64,000 nt of DNA from VGBO01 sp964453335 (GTDB taxonomy: Bacteria > Actinomycetota > Acidimicrobiia > Acidimicrobiales > CAIXPF01), in contig CAYVOK010000008.1 in the NCBI GenBank assembly GCA_964453335.1, positions 1 to 64,000 on the forward strand, written 5' to 3'. Every line of letters begins with the position of its first letter. Within the stretch, counting starts at the first letter, position 1. A model generated the notes under the pieces. It worked only from the letters and a program-made list of their open reading frames with translations, was not told the origin of the DNA and made no database searches. The translations under genes were made by a program, and so were the position numbers. This document shows positions 17,061-25,539 of this stretch, piece by piece.

Positions 17061-17072
17061 TTATTACTCTAG

Positions 17073-17387
17073 TTACTTGCTAGCGTTCAAGGCCTTGATT
17101 AACGTATCGGCTAGGTTTGCACCTACCTCATACGCGTCTGGGCTATCAGCATCAAGAGAACCGGCGGTATTATATACCCTTACGGTATATAAATCTAGAT
17201 CAAAAATAAAGCCCACTTTCCACACTTTGCCATTCTTGCTAGTTGTAAACTTTGCTAGTGGGTAAAGTGTGTCTGGTACTACGCTGATTTGAACATCGTT
17301 GTTGTTAACTCTGAGTTCTTCCAATATTGTTGTTCTGATTTGACTTGCTTTTTCTTGTGCTATTTGGTTTGTAATGAATGTGTTCAT
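17073..17387 (-). CDS. Early-type protein, cassette with pseudoknot 3'UTR (104 aa)
   Basis: The ATG at 17387 was chosen because GAAGGAT precedes it; upstream in-frame codons run into the leader. Residues 45-85 are beta-rich (FTTSKNGKVWKVGFIFDLD) and the C-terminus is a helix (LADTLIKALNASK). Single-gene cassette with its own promoter, leader, pseudoknot and terminator. The 34477 gene has a similar layout and ends similarly (NLNKVLSEL), so the two may be distant relatives. Function unknown. Confidence 0.65.
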   Translation of the reverse strand: MNTFITNQIAQEKASQIRTTILEELRVNNNDVQISVVPDTLYPLAKFTTSKNGKVWKVGFIFDLDLYTVRVYNTAGSLDADSPDAYEVGANLADTLIKALNASK

Positions 17388-17457
17388 ACAAAATCCTTCT
17401 AGTAATCTCATGTAAGTAGGCATCTTGCAAAACGCAATAATTAAGACCACTATTTTA

Positions 17458-17496
17458 CCTACATATACTTATGCCAAAAAACAGGGTATAATTTGC
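17458..17496 (-). promoter_or_regulatory. Conserved early-type promoter, copy 2 (divergent region)
   Basis: Minus sense: CAAATTATA, then TTTTGGCATAAGTATATG and TAGG. Directs the 17073 cassette. On the plus strand the same interval holds TATAAT 18 nt before the 17511 start, so it probably serves divergent transcription. Confidence 0.65.
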
Positions 17497-17510
17497 GTGT
17501 AGGAGATACC

Positions 17511-19442
17511 ATGTATAAGCACGCATATATAATAAACGAAAACGGTAAGTATATAGTTAAGTCTGAGTCTGGAAAAAACTTAGGCAGTTACTCTACTAAA
17601 GAACAAGCTGAGCGTAGACTTGAACAAGTAGAGTGGTTTAAGAATCGTGAGAAGGTTTCTGCAGAAAAGATAAGGTTGTTTCACGGCTCGCCACATGACG
17701 TAGAGTATATAGAGCCGAGAGTACCATCTAGGCCTGGTAATTTTCCTGGAGGGTATACAGGAGTTTATACACACCCTACTCTAGAAGCTGCAGCTATGTA
17801 TGCTCTAGCTAGAGACAAAGAAAATACTAGAAGAAAGTGGGGCGTGACTGCTAGCGGTAAGTTAATGGCCTTGCCTGAGATGCCTATAAACGATGAAGGC
17901 TATGTATACGAATACGAGTCGGATAATTACATACCACCACCAGATACTCAGAAGGGCTTGGGCTATGCGATACTAGGAGATCCAAAGCCTATAGCCAAGC
18001 ACAAGGTTTTAAGTAAGGACTTATTAGACAGAGTTATTAGAGCTAAGAGTAGGGAAACTTTTATGGATGAGTTTAAGGCTCTTGCTAAGGCAGAAGACGG
18101 AACTATATTCGAAGAGAAAACAGCTGCAGTGCTGAGAGCCTATGAGCTAGGCTGCGACTTGGCTATTAAAGTAGCTGAAGATGGAGTAGCCACTAAATCA
18201 GACCCAGAGTTATGGTCTAGAGCTAAATCTGAGGCTAAATCTAGAATGGGCGGTAAGCACTCAGCTAGAGCCATGCAGTTAGCTGTAAAGATATATAAAG
18301 AGAGGGGCGGGGATTATAGTGGCAAGAAGCCTAGCGCTAGCCAGAATAAAATGCGTAAGTGGACTAAGCAAGACTGGCAAACAAGGCCAGGCACTGATCC
18401 AGTAGCTAAAAAAGAAGATGGCTCTACTAGCAGGTATTTACCTAAGGCTAAATGGGATAGCCTTAGTAAGTCTGAACAGAAAGCAACTGACTCTAAAAAG
18501 TTACGCTCAGATGAGCAGTATGTAGAGAACACTGACGCAGCTAAAGTTAAGGGCAATGCTAAGTATATAAAGTCTTCCGAGTTTCTACCTGATTATACTC
18601 CAGAAGAGCTAAAAGCTATGGGCGTATACGATCAGGTATACGGTGACGCACCTAGCGAGGCTTCCATGGATAAATGGCCAGCTCATTGGTTACATGAGCA
18701 AGATCCGCTTGGCTGGCTGCAGTGGTACGAAAGGTATTCTGGTGGCAGGCGAACAGAAGACGATGCTAGGCAAATAAAGCGCTGGGAAAGTTTTAAGGCT
18801 AGGCATGGTTCACAGTATGCAGGCAAGCCAACAGATAGAAGAAAAGCTGCTCTAAGAAATTGGGGTATAAACGCGGATAAATTAGTAAAGACATCAGGCG
18901 ATGTGTATTTAACGCATGCCGTCTCCCCTGATAGTATAGAATCTATACGTAAGAGAGGGTTACTATCTGCTAAAGCTATAGTATCAGACGATCAGCTACT
19001 TAACTTAGCAAGAGCAGACTTTAGTCCTGAAAAGCGCCAAGCTTGGAAAGCTAGAGTTCTAGAAAGACTAAAGTCAGACCCTGAAGCTGTATCTGGGTCT
19101 AGTGTTTTCTTTAACTCACCAGATTACTCTAAGCTAACCCCAGATCACAATATAAACTCGAGGAATTTAAAGAATATCAGAGTTAATATTAGTAAGCTTC
19201 TTTCTGACAGGCCTAATACTAGAATACGTGGCGTTGAGTTAGTTCCGCATAATAAAGGTAAATACTCAGATAGAGTACGAGACTTATCAATATCAGATGT
19301 TATTAACTATACTTCAAAGACGCCTGAAGAATTATGGAAAGACTATGATCCAAAGCCTGGATACTATGCCCCAGATGTTCCTCACGCTTTTGTTCTAACT
19401 GACGATGGCATTATACCACCGGAATACTTGGACATAAAATGA
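17511..19442 (+). CDS. Multidomain ADP-ribosyltransferase-like phage protein (643 aa)
   Basis: The ATG at 17511 was chosen over an upstream TTG; GTAGGAGAT precedes it. Modules: residues 1-48, a small domain (GKYIVKSESGKNLGSYS...EQVEWFK) known from phage virion proteins; about 53-190, starting KIRLFHGSPHD with GVYTHPTLEAAAMYAL, resembling the H-Y-E type ADP-ribosyltransferase fold; about 215-330, a basic module I recall as DUF5872 (KWTKQDWQTRPG); about 365-440, EASMDKWPAHWLHEQDPLGW, a conserved module of unknown role; about 455-643, opening VYLTHAVSPDSIESIRKRGL, like a second ART-type domain. It overlaps the Nudix gene by 4 nt. EEKTAA and IKVAED suggest the virion tag. The ART assignment is by eye. 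Confidence 0.6.
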   Translation: MYKHAYIINENGKYIVKSESGKNLGSYSTKEQAERRLEQVEWFKNREKVSAEKIRLFHGSPHDVEYIEPRVPSRPGNFPGGYTGVYTHPTLEAAAMYALARDKENTRRKWGVTASGKLMALPEMPINDEGYVYEYESDNYIPPPDTQKGLGYAILGDPKPIAKHKVLSKDLLDRVIRAKSRETFMDEFKALAKAEDGTIFEEKTAAVLRAYELGCDLAIKVAEDGVATKSDPELWSRAKSEAKSRMGGKHSARAMQLAVKIYKERGGDYSGKKPSASQNKMRKWTKQDWQTRPGTDPVAKKEDGSTSRYLPKAKWDSLSKSEQKATDSKKLRSDEQYVENTDAAKVKGNAKYIKSSEFLPDYTPEELKAMGVYDQVYGDAPSEASMDKWPAHWLHEQDPLGWLQWYERYSGGRRTEDDARQIKRWESFKARHGSQYAGKPTDRRKAALRNWGINADKLVKTSGDVYLTHAVSPDSIESIRKRGLLSAKAIVSDDQLLNLARADFSPEKRQAWKARVLERLKSDPEAVSGSSVFFNSPDYSKLTPDHNINSRNLKNIRVNISKLLSDRPNTRIRGVELVPHNKGKYSDRVRDLSISDVINYTSKTPEELWKDYDPKPGYYAPDVPHAFVLTDDGIIPPEYLDIK

Positions 19443-20563
19443 AATTAGCAGACTATAGAGACAGAGCTACTCTTATTCTACATGATGGTAAAGGCAATGT
19501 ATTTGCTGCTCCAGATGTAGATGGTGGAGAAAACGAACCTTATTTCTTTCCAGGTGGCGGTGTATATCCTGATGAAGGTTTATACCCAGTTCCAGACGAA
19601 GACACAATACGTAAAGGTCTTGAGCGTGAGGCTCTTGAAGAGCTTGGCTATAAGCTAAAGGACATACAGGATTTTGGATTTAAAGAGCCAAGTGTTATAC
19701 ATAAAGGTAGAGCATGGCAGCAGAGACAGTTGGCTAAAAAGGGTGTGCCCTACAAAGGTATTAGAGAACACCTAAGAGCGGCTGTTATGGATGGTGAGGA
19801 CAAGTCACTTCACGGATCAGCTGGAGACGACTTCCATCAGTGGTATCCTGAATACATTGAAGCTGGCCTACTAGCTAAGCAACTAGAAGACCACAACGAA
19901 AAGCACAAGAATACACTACACCCTAGCGCATACGCTAGTAGGGCTAAAAAAATAGAGTTTATTATGAAACTACAGAATCAAAAAACAGCGGAAGAGAAAC
20001 GCTATAGGCCAAAGGTACAAGGATTACTTTATACTCCAGATCTAAGAGTTCTAGCTGCTAAGTCGCAAGGAGCTGGGTCTGGATTACGCCAATTTAATAA
20101 CTACAAGTTTCCTGGAGGAGGTATAGAAGAAGGCGAGTCTCTTGTAGACGCAGCTAAAAAAGAATTACTTGAGGAGACCGGGTATAGTACTTCTAGCGAT
20201 CCTTTTGAATTTGGTATGCCTGCTATTACTGTAGACTGGGATGATGCCTTTAGACAGCAAGCTCTAAAAAAGGGCAGAGACTTTCATGGGGAGATATCAC
20301 ATTTCTTAGCTGCTCCAGTTGGGGATAGAGATTTAAGTTTGCATGGTAAAGAAGGAGATCAGTTACTAGACGCAGACTTTGTTCCTTTAGATGAACTTAT
20401 TTCCGATCTGCGTAGAACTTCAAAAATGCCTGACAATGAGTATGCTCAGTTCGATAAAAACAAACTAGAAGCTGCTAGAAAATTTAAGAGGTACATGAGA
20501 CTGCGTAAGGCATACGAAGCTGGGTCTAAGATGGCTCAGTATTCTTTAATAGCTAAAAAATAA
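19439..20563 (+). CDS. Double Nudix hydrolase (374 aa)
   Basis: Two Nudix domains in tandem, which hydrolyse nucleoside diphosphates linked to another group (candidates ADP-ribose, NAD, dNTPs). The first box, residues 39-71, has PGGGVYPDEG, an insertion, then LEREALEELGY. The second, about 218-245, has PGGGIEEGE...AKKELLEETGY, with Lys for the usual Arg of REUxEE. Each is followed by a similar HGEI/LRAAV and SLHG piece, so the halves arose by duplication. ATGA coupling to the ART-like gene suggests related substrates. Starts MKLADYR and has KTAEEK between domains, the K-x-A motif of virion proteins. Confidence 0.75.
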   Translation: MKLADYRDRATLILHDGKGNVFAAPDVDGGENEPYFFPGGGVYPDEGLYPVPDEDTIRKGLEREALEELGYKLKDIQDFGFKEPSVIHKGRAWQQRQLAKKGVPYKGIREHLRAAVMDGEDKSLHGSAGDDFHQWYPEYIEAGLLAKQLEDHNEKHKNTLHPSAYASRAKKIEFIMKLQNQKTAEEKRYRPKVQGLLYTPDLRVLAAKSQGAGSGLRQFNNYKFPGGGIEEGESLVDAAKKELLEETGYSTSSDPFEFGMPAITVDWDDAFRQQALKKGRDFHGEISHFLAAPVGDRDLSLHGKEGDQLLDADFVPLDELISDLRRTSKMPDNEYAQFDKNKLEAARKFKRYMRLRKAYEAGSKMAQYSLIAKK

Positions 20564-20593
20564 CACCATCCTTTCTTTGTTGTTATTTGTTAG

Positions 20594-20899
20594 TTATTTT
20601 CTTGCTACTTTCATAGCTGCTTCAACCCCACCCCTCTCCATCGCATCCATAATTTCAGCACCAATAATGAAATTCTCTAATTGTCCACCGCTACCATAAT
20701 CCTTATCTGTAGTAATTTCATTAATTAGCAATAATTCGTCTTCTTCATTATATGCCTCTGCTTCTTTGGTACCTGTATCCAATGTATACCTGATGCCACC
20801 AATTTTCCACTTGATCTTCCCACCCTTATCTTTAATATCCACCACCAATACTCTATTTAATCTAGCAATAACTTTCTGAACCAATTCTACTGTACTCAT
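20594..20899 (-). CDS. Small early-type protein (101 aa)
   Basis: Begins MSTVELVQKVIARLNRV; beta-rich middle (GKIKWKIGGIRYTLDTG) and acidic segment (NEEDELLLINE), helical C-terminus. Similar in layout to the 20920 gene (N-terminal helix, GGR/GGI beta region, C-terminal FxxxxEI helix), so they may be paralogues. Ends 30 nt from the convergent Nudix gene. Function unknown. Confidence 0.65.
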   Translation of the reverse strand: MSTVELVQKVIARLNRVLVVDIKDKGGKIKWKIGGIRYTLDTGTKEAEAYNEEDELLLINEITTDKDYGSGGQLENFIIGAEIMDAMERGGVEAAMKVARK

Positions 20900-20919
20900 T
20901 TTTTTTATTTTCCTTTCTG

Positions 20920-21186
20920 CTATCTATTGAAGATAGCTTTGATTTCTGAGGCTACTACAAATTCAGAAACTGATTCATAAGTGAAATCACTTAAGATTGC
21001 TTCGTTAACTTCCCTATCGAGTATGTCAGTGCACACTATGTGCCCAGTCCTTGTACTATACACAAAATCTAATCTTGACTTCCTACCACCAGTACTAAAT
21101 TTAATTGTTACTCCTTCCTCTGAAATGTCCTTAAATTCTCTTCCCATCACCTCTCCAATCAAGTTAATATATTCTACATTGCTCAT
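20920..21186 (-). CDS. Small early-type protein (88 aa)
   Basis: MSNVEYINLIGEVMG, then a beta region with FSTGGRKSRLDFVYS and a C-terminal helix (FVVASEIKAIFNR). It follows a conserved early promoter by about 65 nt and is co-transcribed with the 20594 gene. No enzyme motif; function unknown. Confidence 0.65.
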   Translation of the reverse strand: MSNVEYINLIGEVMGREFKDISEEGVTIKFSTGGRKSRLDFVYSTRTGHIVCTDILDREVNEAILSDFTYESVSEFVVASEIKAIFNR

Positions 21187-21250
21187 GGCCGAAATATCTT
21201 TCTGGTACTAGCATTAAAGAAAAGTAGGTAATAACTACTAGCACCTTTTT

Positions 21251-21290
21251 ACCTACATATACTTATACCATAATTAGGCGTATCATTTGT
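21251..21290 (-). promoter_or_regulatory. Conserved early-type promoter, copy 3 (divergent region)
   Basis: Minus sense: ACAAATGATACG, 13 nt, then GGTATAAGTATATGTAGG. Faces the 20920 gene. The plus-strand operon starting at 21315 begins just to its right with AGGAGAA. Confidence 0.65.
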
Positions 21291-21314
21291 GAACTTACAT
21301 TAGGAGAATTTACT

Positions 21315-22484
21315 ATGTCATTACGGCCATCTGCGGTATCTAGGAATACAGTAGCTCTAACTAAGCTAGCTTACTTAGATGATAGGGAGGAAAATAGAGC
21401 TGAGCTTGAGCGAACACTTCTCCACTCATTGCCATTAAACTCTAAAAACAGAAAAACCGAGCCAGCTAGTTTACTTAGAAAAGTTGTTAATACACTAGGC
21501 GGTGCCGCTGGTATTTACGGCTTGTACAAAGGCATCCGCGAAGGTGATTTTGGTAAAGCTGGGCTTTCAGCTCTAGGTCTAGGAGCTCTAGGTGTTGGTA
21601 ATTTACTCTCTGATAATATAGTGGCCGATTACAGGATGTACGACCCTGAGTACGCAGCAGCTCAGAAAAAACTAGACGAACTGGAGAATGATCCTGAAAA
21701 AAAAGATTACTACCTAGATATATTCTCTACTTTAGATAAATACGATAATCCAGAGATCATTCAGCAGTCTATTTTATTAAAAGATAAACAATTATCCAGG
21801 CAACCTTATACTACTACTAGAACTAAAACAAGCGAAGCACCAGTTACACCAGACACAAGCGCTGGTGGGGTTTCTGAAGCCCTTAAAAATGTACTTGGAG
21901 CTATAGATTACAAAAAGCTAGGATTAATAGCAGGGGGTGGCCTTACCTTATACGGAGGTGCTAAGTTATTTAAGCACCTAACAAACGATCGTTCTTCAGG
22001 GTATGTTAAATATCCAACCTATGACAGGGAAAGGGCTTCTATAAATAGAGCACTTCGTACTTTAGAGCGTGATAATCCATCTAGCTATAATGATATAATC
22101 AGACAAATAGCTAGATTTGATTATGAGTCCCCATCTGCTGCTGAAACAGCTGCTGTTGAAAAGAAGTCTCTACAAGAGCAAGCCAATAAACTAAAAGAAC
22201 TTGCTGAATACAGGCAATCGGAACTAGGTAAGTCTGTAGGTGAGTCTTCTGATCTTCGTAAAGAGCTCGATAGAGTTACATTAGATAAATCAAGATACGA
22301 GTCTGACCTGGTAAAATCAAAGAAAGACCTTGAAGACTTAGTAGCTGCACAAAAAGAGCGTGACGCTATATTTAAGCGTAGGGCACTCATGGCCCTAGGC
22401 GCTGCCACAATAGCTGGTACCGCTGGCGGCTATGCTTATGCACGTCATCGCAGATCTAAGCGAGAAAGAGGGGATAACAAATGA
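21315..22484 (+). CDS. K-x-A tagged membrane/virion protein with coiled coil (389 aa)
   Basis: LTKLAYL near residue 17. Several glycine-rich hydrophobic helices (GGAAGIYGLYKG; AGLSALGLGALGVGNLL; GLIAGGGLTLYGGAKLF), a long charged coiled coil (about 265-355) and a final hydrophobic segment (ALGAATIAGTAGGYAYARH) with a basic tail. First gene of a six-gene plus-strand operon; the last bases overlap the next start (ATGA). Membrane-active virion or ejection protein is the best guess; family unknown. Confidence 0.65.
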   Translation: MSLRPSAVSRNTVALTKLAYLDDREENRAELERTLLHSLPLNSKNRKTEPASLLRKVVNTLGGAAGIYGLYKGIREGDFGKAGLSALGLGALGVGNLLSDNIVADYRMYDPEYAAAQKKLDELENDPEKKDYYLDIFSTLDKYDNPEIIQQSILLKDKQLSRQPYTTTRTKTSEAPVTPDTSAGGVSEALKNVLGAIDYKKLGLIAGGGLTLYGGAKLFKHLTNDRSSGYVKYPTYDRERASINRALRTLERDNPSSYNDIIRQIARFDYESPSAAETAAVEKKSLQEQANKLKELAEYRQSELGKSVGESSDLRKELDRVTLDKSRYESDLVKSKKDLEDLVAAQKERDAIFKRRALMALGAATIAGTAGGYAYARHRRSKRERGDNK

Positions 22485-22987
22485 GAAAAGTATCAGCTTG
22501 GCCTATGAAGCCCGGTGTGGGTAGTTTAAAATCTAATTTATCTGATAGAGAATACTCTATTCTTAATAAACTAGACTTGGGTATGACTCCTTTTGAAGTA
22601 TGGAAAGAAGATAATTCCTTAACTAGAAGATTAGGCATGGGTCTGCAAGGTAATCTAGTTGACCTAGCTGGAGGTGTAATGTCTGCCCCTGGAGTTATAG
22701 GTGAGCACCTTAAAAATAACTACGGTAAGTATTTATCCGGGCTAGCAGCTACAGGCTTAGCAGCTTACGCAATTAATAAATACAATAAAGAGCAGGAACT
22801 TGAGAACGAAGTAAAGCAACTTATAGAAGAAGAAGCTCCATTCTCTGGATTAAACGAAACCTCAGAAGAAGACAAAGAATTTCTAAGGAAGTTAATGTAC
22901 CCAACTGCTGCTGTTATAGGAACTTACGGAGCTCTAAAAGGTTACGATAAGTACAAGCAGTATAAAGCTAAGAGGAGGTTGTCATGA
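22481..22987 (+). CDS. Virion-type protein with one hydrophobic helix (168 aa)
   Basis: Starts MRKVSAWPMKPG. A hydrophobic segment at about 82-97 (YLSGLAATGLAAYAINKY), an acidic linker, then a second (AAVIGTYGALKGYDKYK) and a basic tail. Coupled by overlap with both neighbours. The Tyr/Lys ending after a Gly-rich helix matches the 29947 and 32133 proteins. Function unknown. Confidence 0.62.
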   Translation: MRKVSAWPMKPGVGSLKSNLSDREYSILNKLDLGMTPFEVWKEDNSLTRRLGMGLQGNLVDLAGGVMSAPGVIGEHLKNNYGKYLSGLAATGLAAYAINKYNKEQELENEVKQLIEEEAPFSGLNETSEEDKEFLRKLMYPTAAVIGTYGALKGYDKYKQYKAKRRLS

Positions 22988-23433
22988 ACTATCTAGAGAA
23001 GATATTACTTTGTCCTAGTAAAGTAGCTTCTTTATCTAATATAGCTACTGGTAGTACAGTTGATAGAGCTATACAAGCTGCTAAAGCTGTTGGTAGTAAC
23101 AAAGCTGTGCTTGGTACTCTTGGTGCGCTTGGTGCTGGTGGTCTTCTCTACTCAGCGTTTAAAAATAGAAGCGACTATAACAAACTTAAAGAAAATAGTG
23201 TTAGCAAACAAGAAATGCAAGCTGCTATTGATAATGCCAGGATAGAAGCTAACAGAAAGGCCGCGCTTAAGTGGGGTCTTGCTGGCTTAACTGCGGGCTC
23301 AGTTATTGGTGGCTACGGTGGTTACAGACTTGGATCTAGAGTTCCTACTGCTAAGCCTCAAGAGGCAGTTTATAGTGACTATTATGATTCATACGTACCT
23401 GATTACTACCAGCAATATTATAGCGGGTATTAA
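22984..23433 (+). CDS. K-x-A tagged glycine-rich membrane-type protein (149 aa)
   Basis: MNYLEKILLCPSKVASLSN carries the tag. Two glycine-rich hydrophobic helices (LGTLGALGAGGLLYSAF and WGLAGLTAGSVIGGYGGY), then a Tyr-rich tail (YYDSYVPDYYQQYYSGY). AGGAGG lies before the start. Probably a minor virion or ejection protein; no family known. Confidence 0.62.
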   Translation: MNYLEKILLCPSKVASLSNIATGSTVDRAIQAAKAVGSNKAVLGTLGALGAGGLLYSAFKNRSDYNKLKENSVSKQEMQAAIDNARIEANRKAALKWGLAGLTAGSVIGGYGGYRLGSRVPTAKPQEAVYSDYYDSYVPDYYQQYYSGY

Positions 23434-23434
23434 A

Positions 23435-23725
23435 ATGATTGGCCTTTTAAAACTAGCGTCTGCTATAAAATCTGCGGAGTACGAAGACTCAATACGCTTA
23501 AGGGAGTTAGCAGAAACCCTTAGAGAAATGCAAGGTAGAGCTCCGAGTCCTTACCAGTTTGGTAGGCCAAATACCCCAGATTTCAGAAATAATAGAGAAC
23601 TAATGGATAGAGTTAGAGCCGGTAATTTATTTGACCAAGGTCTGGTATTCGATCCATACTCCGATATGCATATACAAAACATAGGTCTGTATCCAATACG
23701 GCCATCAGATATATACGGAGGGTAA
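23435..23725 (+). CDS. Small K-x-A tagged virion-type protein (96 aa)
   Basis: The ATG at 23435 follows the upstream stop by 1 nt. Begins MIGLLKLASAIKSAEYED, almost the same as the 53334 (MSVFKLASSIAHTKL) and 29100 (MSLLKLARAIGRTKL) proteins. No hydrophobic helix; Tyr/Pro-rich C-terminus. Function unknown. Confidence 0.62.
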   Translation: MIGLLKLASAIKSAEYEDSIRLRELAETLREMQGRAPSPYQFGRPNTPDFRNNRELMDRVRAGNLFDQGLVFDPYSDMHIQNIGLYPIRPSDIYGG

Positions 23726-23730
23726 TATAC

Positions 23731-24681
23731 ATGGGAAATCCTATGCACGATCTATTTAAAGCGCTAGAAGAAGAAAAGCAAGAATACGGCTTATCGCGTA
23801 TGTCAGGTTTAAGCAATAGCTTCCTTAATGATATAAGTAATAGGTATACTAAAGACTTGCAGGGAGATAAAATTTTACTGTCTCAAAGAGATGATTTTGC
23901 CGCTGCGGATGCGCACTATGATCCTGTAATGCATACAATTCGTCTCAATAAAGATCGAGATGCACCAAGTATAGCGGCCCATGAGTTAGGGCATGCATTT
24001 TCATCAGGGTCTGAGCTGCGAGGTCATAAGGGTCTATTAGCTAAACTTCGTAGCAATACAGCTGATTATGCTTCACATGCTGCGGATAATCTGCTATTTG
24101 CTGCTCCCGGAGAATATTTAGCTGCTAAATCTCTAGGGTCTAGTGCGTCTACACCACTAGCTGTTACTCTCGGTGGCGGTAGTTTACTTCATCTTATAGG
24201 AGCTGCTAAGACCTACAATGAAGAAGCAAAAGCATCTAGATTAGGTATGGCAGCACTTAGGAGTATGCTAAAGGATGACAGCGCCCCTAGAGTAGGGAAT
24301 ATATTTAAGCGCCTTGTAGACCGACTTAGATATGGAAAGCTCAATAACGCTGATAGAAAACTTATAGCTAGTAATAAAACTCTTGAAGCAGCTCTTAGAA
24401 CTTACAAGGTAGGCTTGGGTATGAATGCAGCAGCGTCTGGAGTAGGTAGTTTACTTAAAGGAACAGCTGCCTATGGGGTTAGCAAGTTACTAGGTGCGGA
24501 CACAGAGTCAGCTAGAACAATAACTAGAGGTTTGGCCGGTCTCGGTGGAGCTATTACTCTAGGTAAGATTATAGCAAGTTCTGCTTTAGCTACACCAGAT
24601 ACTAGAATGAGTGAGGGTATGCAGGAGGCTAGAGAAGACGAAGGTGACACTGATATATTTGAACTAAATAGTGGTAACTAG
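23731..24681 (+). CDS. HELGH zinc metallopeptidase-like protein (316 aa)
   Basis: Residues 84-88 are HELGH in IAAHELGHAF, preceded by a beta strand (HTIRLNKD), as in zincin peptidases. NEEAKASR at about 163-170 could supply the third ligand (Glu), as in M48/YugP-like families. Hydrophobic Gly/Ala-rich segments follow (about 140-158, 225-260, 275-292), suggesting a membrane-associated protease. GGAGGG precedes the start. Substrate unknown: host envelope protein, phage protein, or cell-wall-related during entry. Confidence 0.6.
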   Translation: MGNPMHDLFKALEEEKQEYGLSRMSGLSNSFLNDISNRYTKDLQGDKILLSQRDDFAAADAHYDPVMHTIRLNKDRDAPSIAAHELGHAFSSGSELRGHKGLLAKLRSNTADYASHAADNLLFAAPGEYLAAKSLGSSASTPLAVTLGGGSLLHLIGAAKTYNEEAKASRLGMAALRSMLKDDSAPRVGNIFKRLVDRLRYGKLNNADRKLIASNKTLEAALRTYKVGLGMNAAASGVGSLLKGTAAYGVSKLLGADTESARTITRGLAGLGGAITLGKIIASSALATPDTRMSEGMQEAREDEGDTDIFELNSGN

Positions 24682-24682
24682 A

Positions 24683-25075
24683 ATGAATAAGAAATCAGTG
24701 TTTTCTATAGACGATTTAGTAGACTTTATGCGGCCAGCTAACGTTATAGGCGACAAAGTTGAAGAAGATGGCTATAGAACCCCGCTTGTATGTACTTGCT
24801 GTAGTCATAAAGTAGAATCTACTTCTGACTTTGCTTTAGTCTGGGAAGACGAGTCAGGAATGTGTGGTGATTGCGTTGTAGATTTCAGAACTAGAGCAGG
24901 GTACTACAAGCCCTCTGAGCTAAAAAAAAGAGCTGCTAGTGACTTAAGATTTGCTAACACTGCTAAGAGAATTGAAAAGCGCAGACTTGAAAGAATTACT
25001 AATAATAAGCCGCGCAGAAATAGATGTGTGGCTAGGCCTCTAAAGATTGTTTCTAAGAGACAGAGCGGGGTTTAG
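24683..25075 (+). CDS. Zinc-ribbon protein with basic C-terminus (130 aa)
   Basis: The start at 24683, 1 nt after the previous stop, avoids overlap. A treble-clef/zinc-ribbon pattern, CTCC-H at about residues 33-37 and CGDC at about 60-63, is followed by a very basic tail (KRIEKRRLERITNNKPRRNR), suggesting nucleic-acid binding. Last gene of the operon. Function unknown; a transcription or packaging cofactor is possible. Confidence 0.62.
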   Translation: MNKKSVFSIDDLVDFMRPANVIGDKVEEDGYRTPLVCTCCSHKVESTSDFALVWEDESGMCGDCVVDFRTRAGYYKPSELKKRAASDLRFANTAKRIEKRRLERITNNKPRRNRCVARPLKIVSKRQSGV

Positions 25076-25095
25076 TTAGTGGGTTACTAAGTTAC

Positions 25096-25530
25096 CTAGT
25101 CTAATCCATTTATAATCATTTTGTACACAGCGTCTCTTTTACGTATTTCCTCTTCAACATCGTCCTTGTGCATACAGATGTCTAACTCTTTTATATAGCC
25201 TTTATATAGTGGATGTATGGTAGCCATTCGGCATAGCTTATTAGTTAAATACATATTACTACTATTAGACCTAACTATAAACCCGTCTGAGCATCTGGTT
25301 ACTAACTGATAATTTTCATAGTTACGCCTGCAGGCGTATAGAGGTTCCAAGTACCCTGTAATAAGCCACCATGCAGCTAAACTACCGGGAATGGCGGCGA
25401 GTATAGCTATCGTTGTGTTTGGTGAACGTATCAATTTTTGATATTCGTATAGTAACGCTAATGCCAAAAGCAAAAAGGGAATTCCGTTTCCAGACAGTAT
25501 AAAACTAACTATATGAACTGGGATATCCAT
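25096..25530 (-). CDS. Small membrane protein (144 aa)
   Basis: Two N-terminal hydrophobic helices (about residues 16-30, IPFLLLALALLYEY; 40-60, IAILAAIPGSLAAWWLI), then a soluble domain with several Cys (YACRR, TRCSDG, KLCRM, DICMH). The gene follows a membrane-anchored protein and probably works with it at the inner membrane. No known family. Confidence 0.62.
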   Translation of the reverse strand: MDIPVHIVSFILSGNGIPFLLLALALLYEYQKLIRSPNTTIAILAAIPGSLAAWWLITGYLEPLYACRRNYENYQLVTRCSDGFIVRSNSSNMYLTNKLCRMATIHPLYKGYIKELDICMHKDDVEEEIRKRDAVYKMIINGLD

Positions 25531-25539
25531 ATTATAGCC

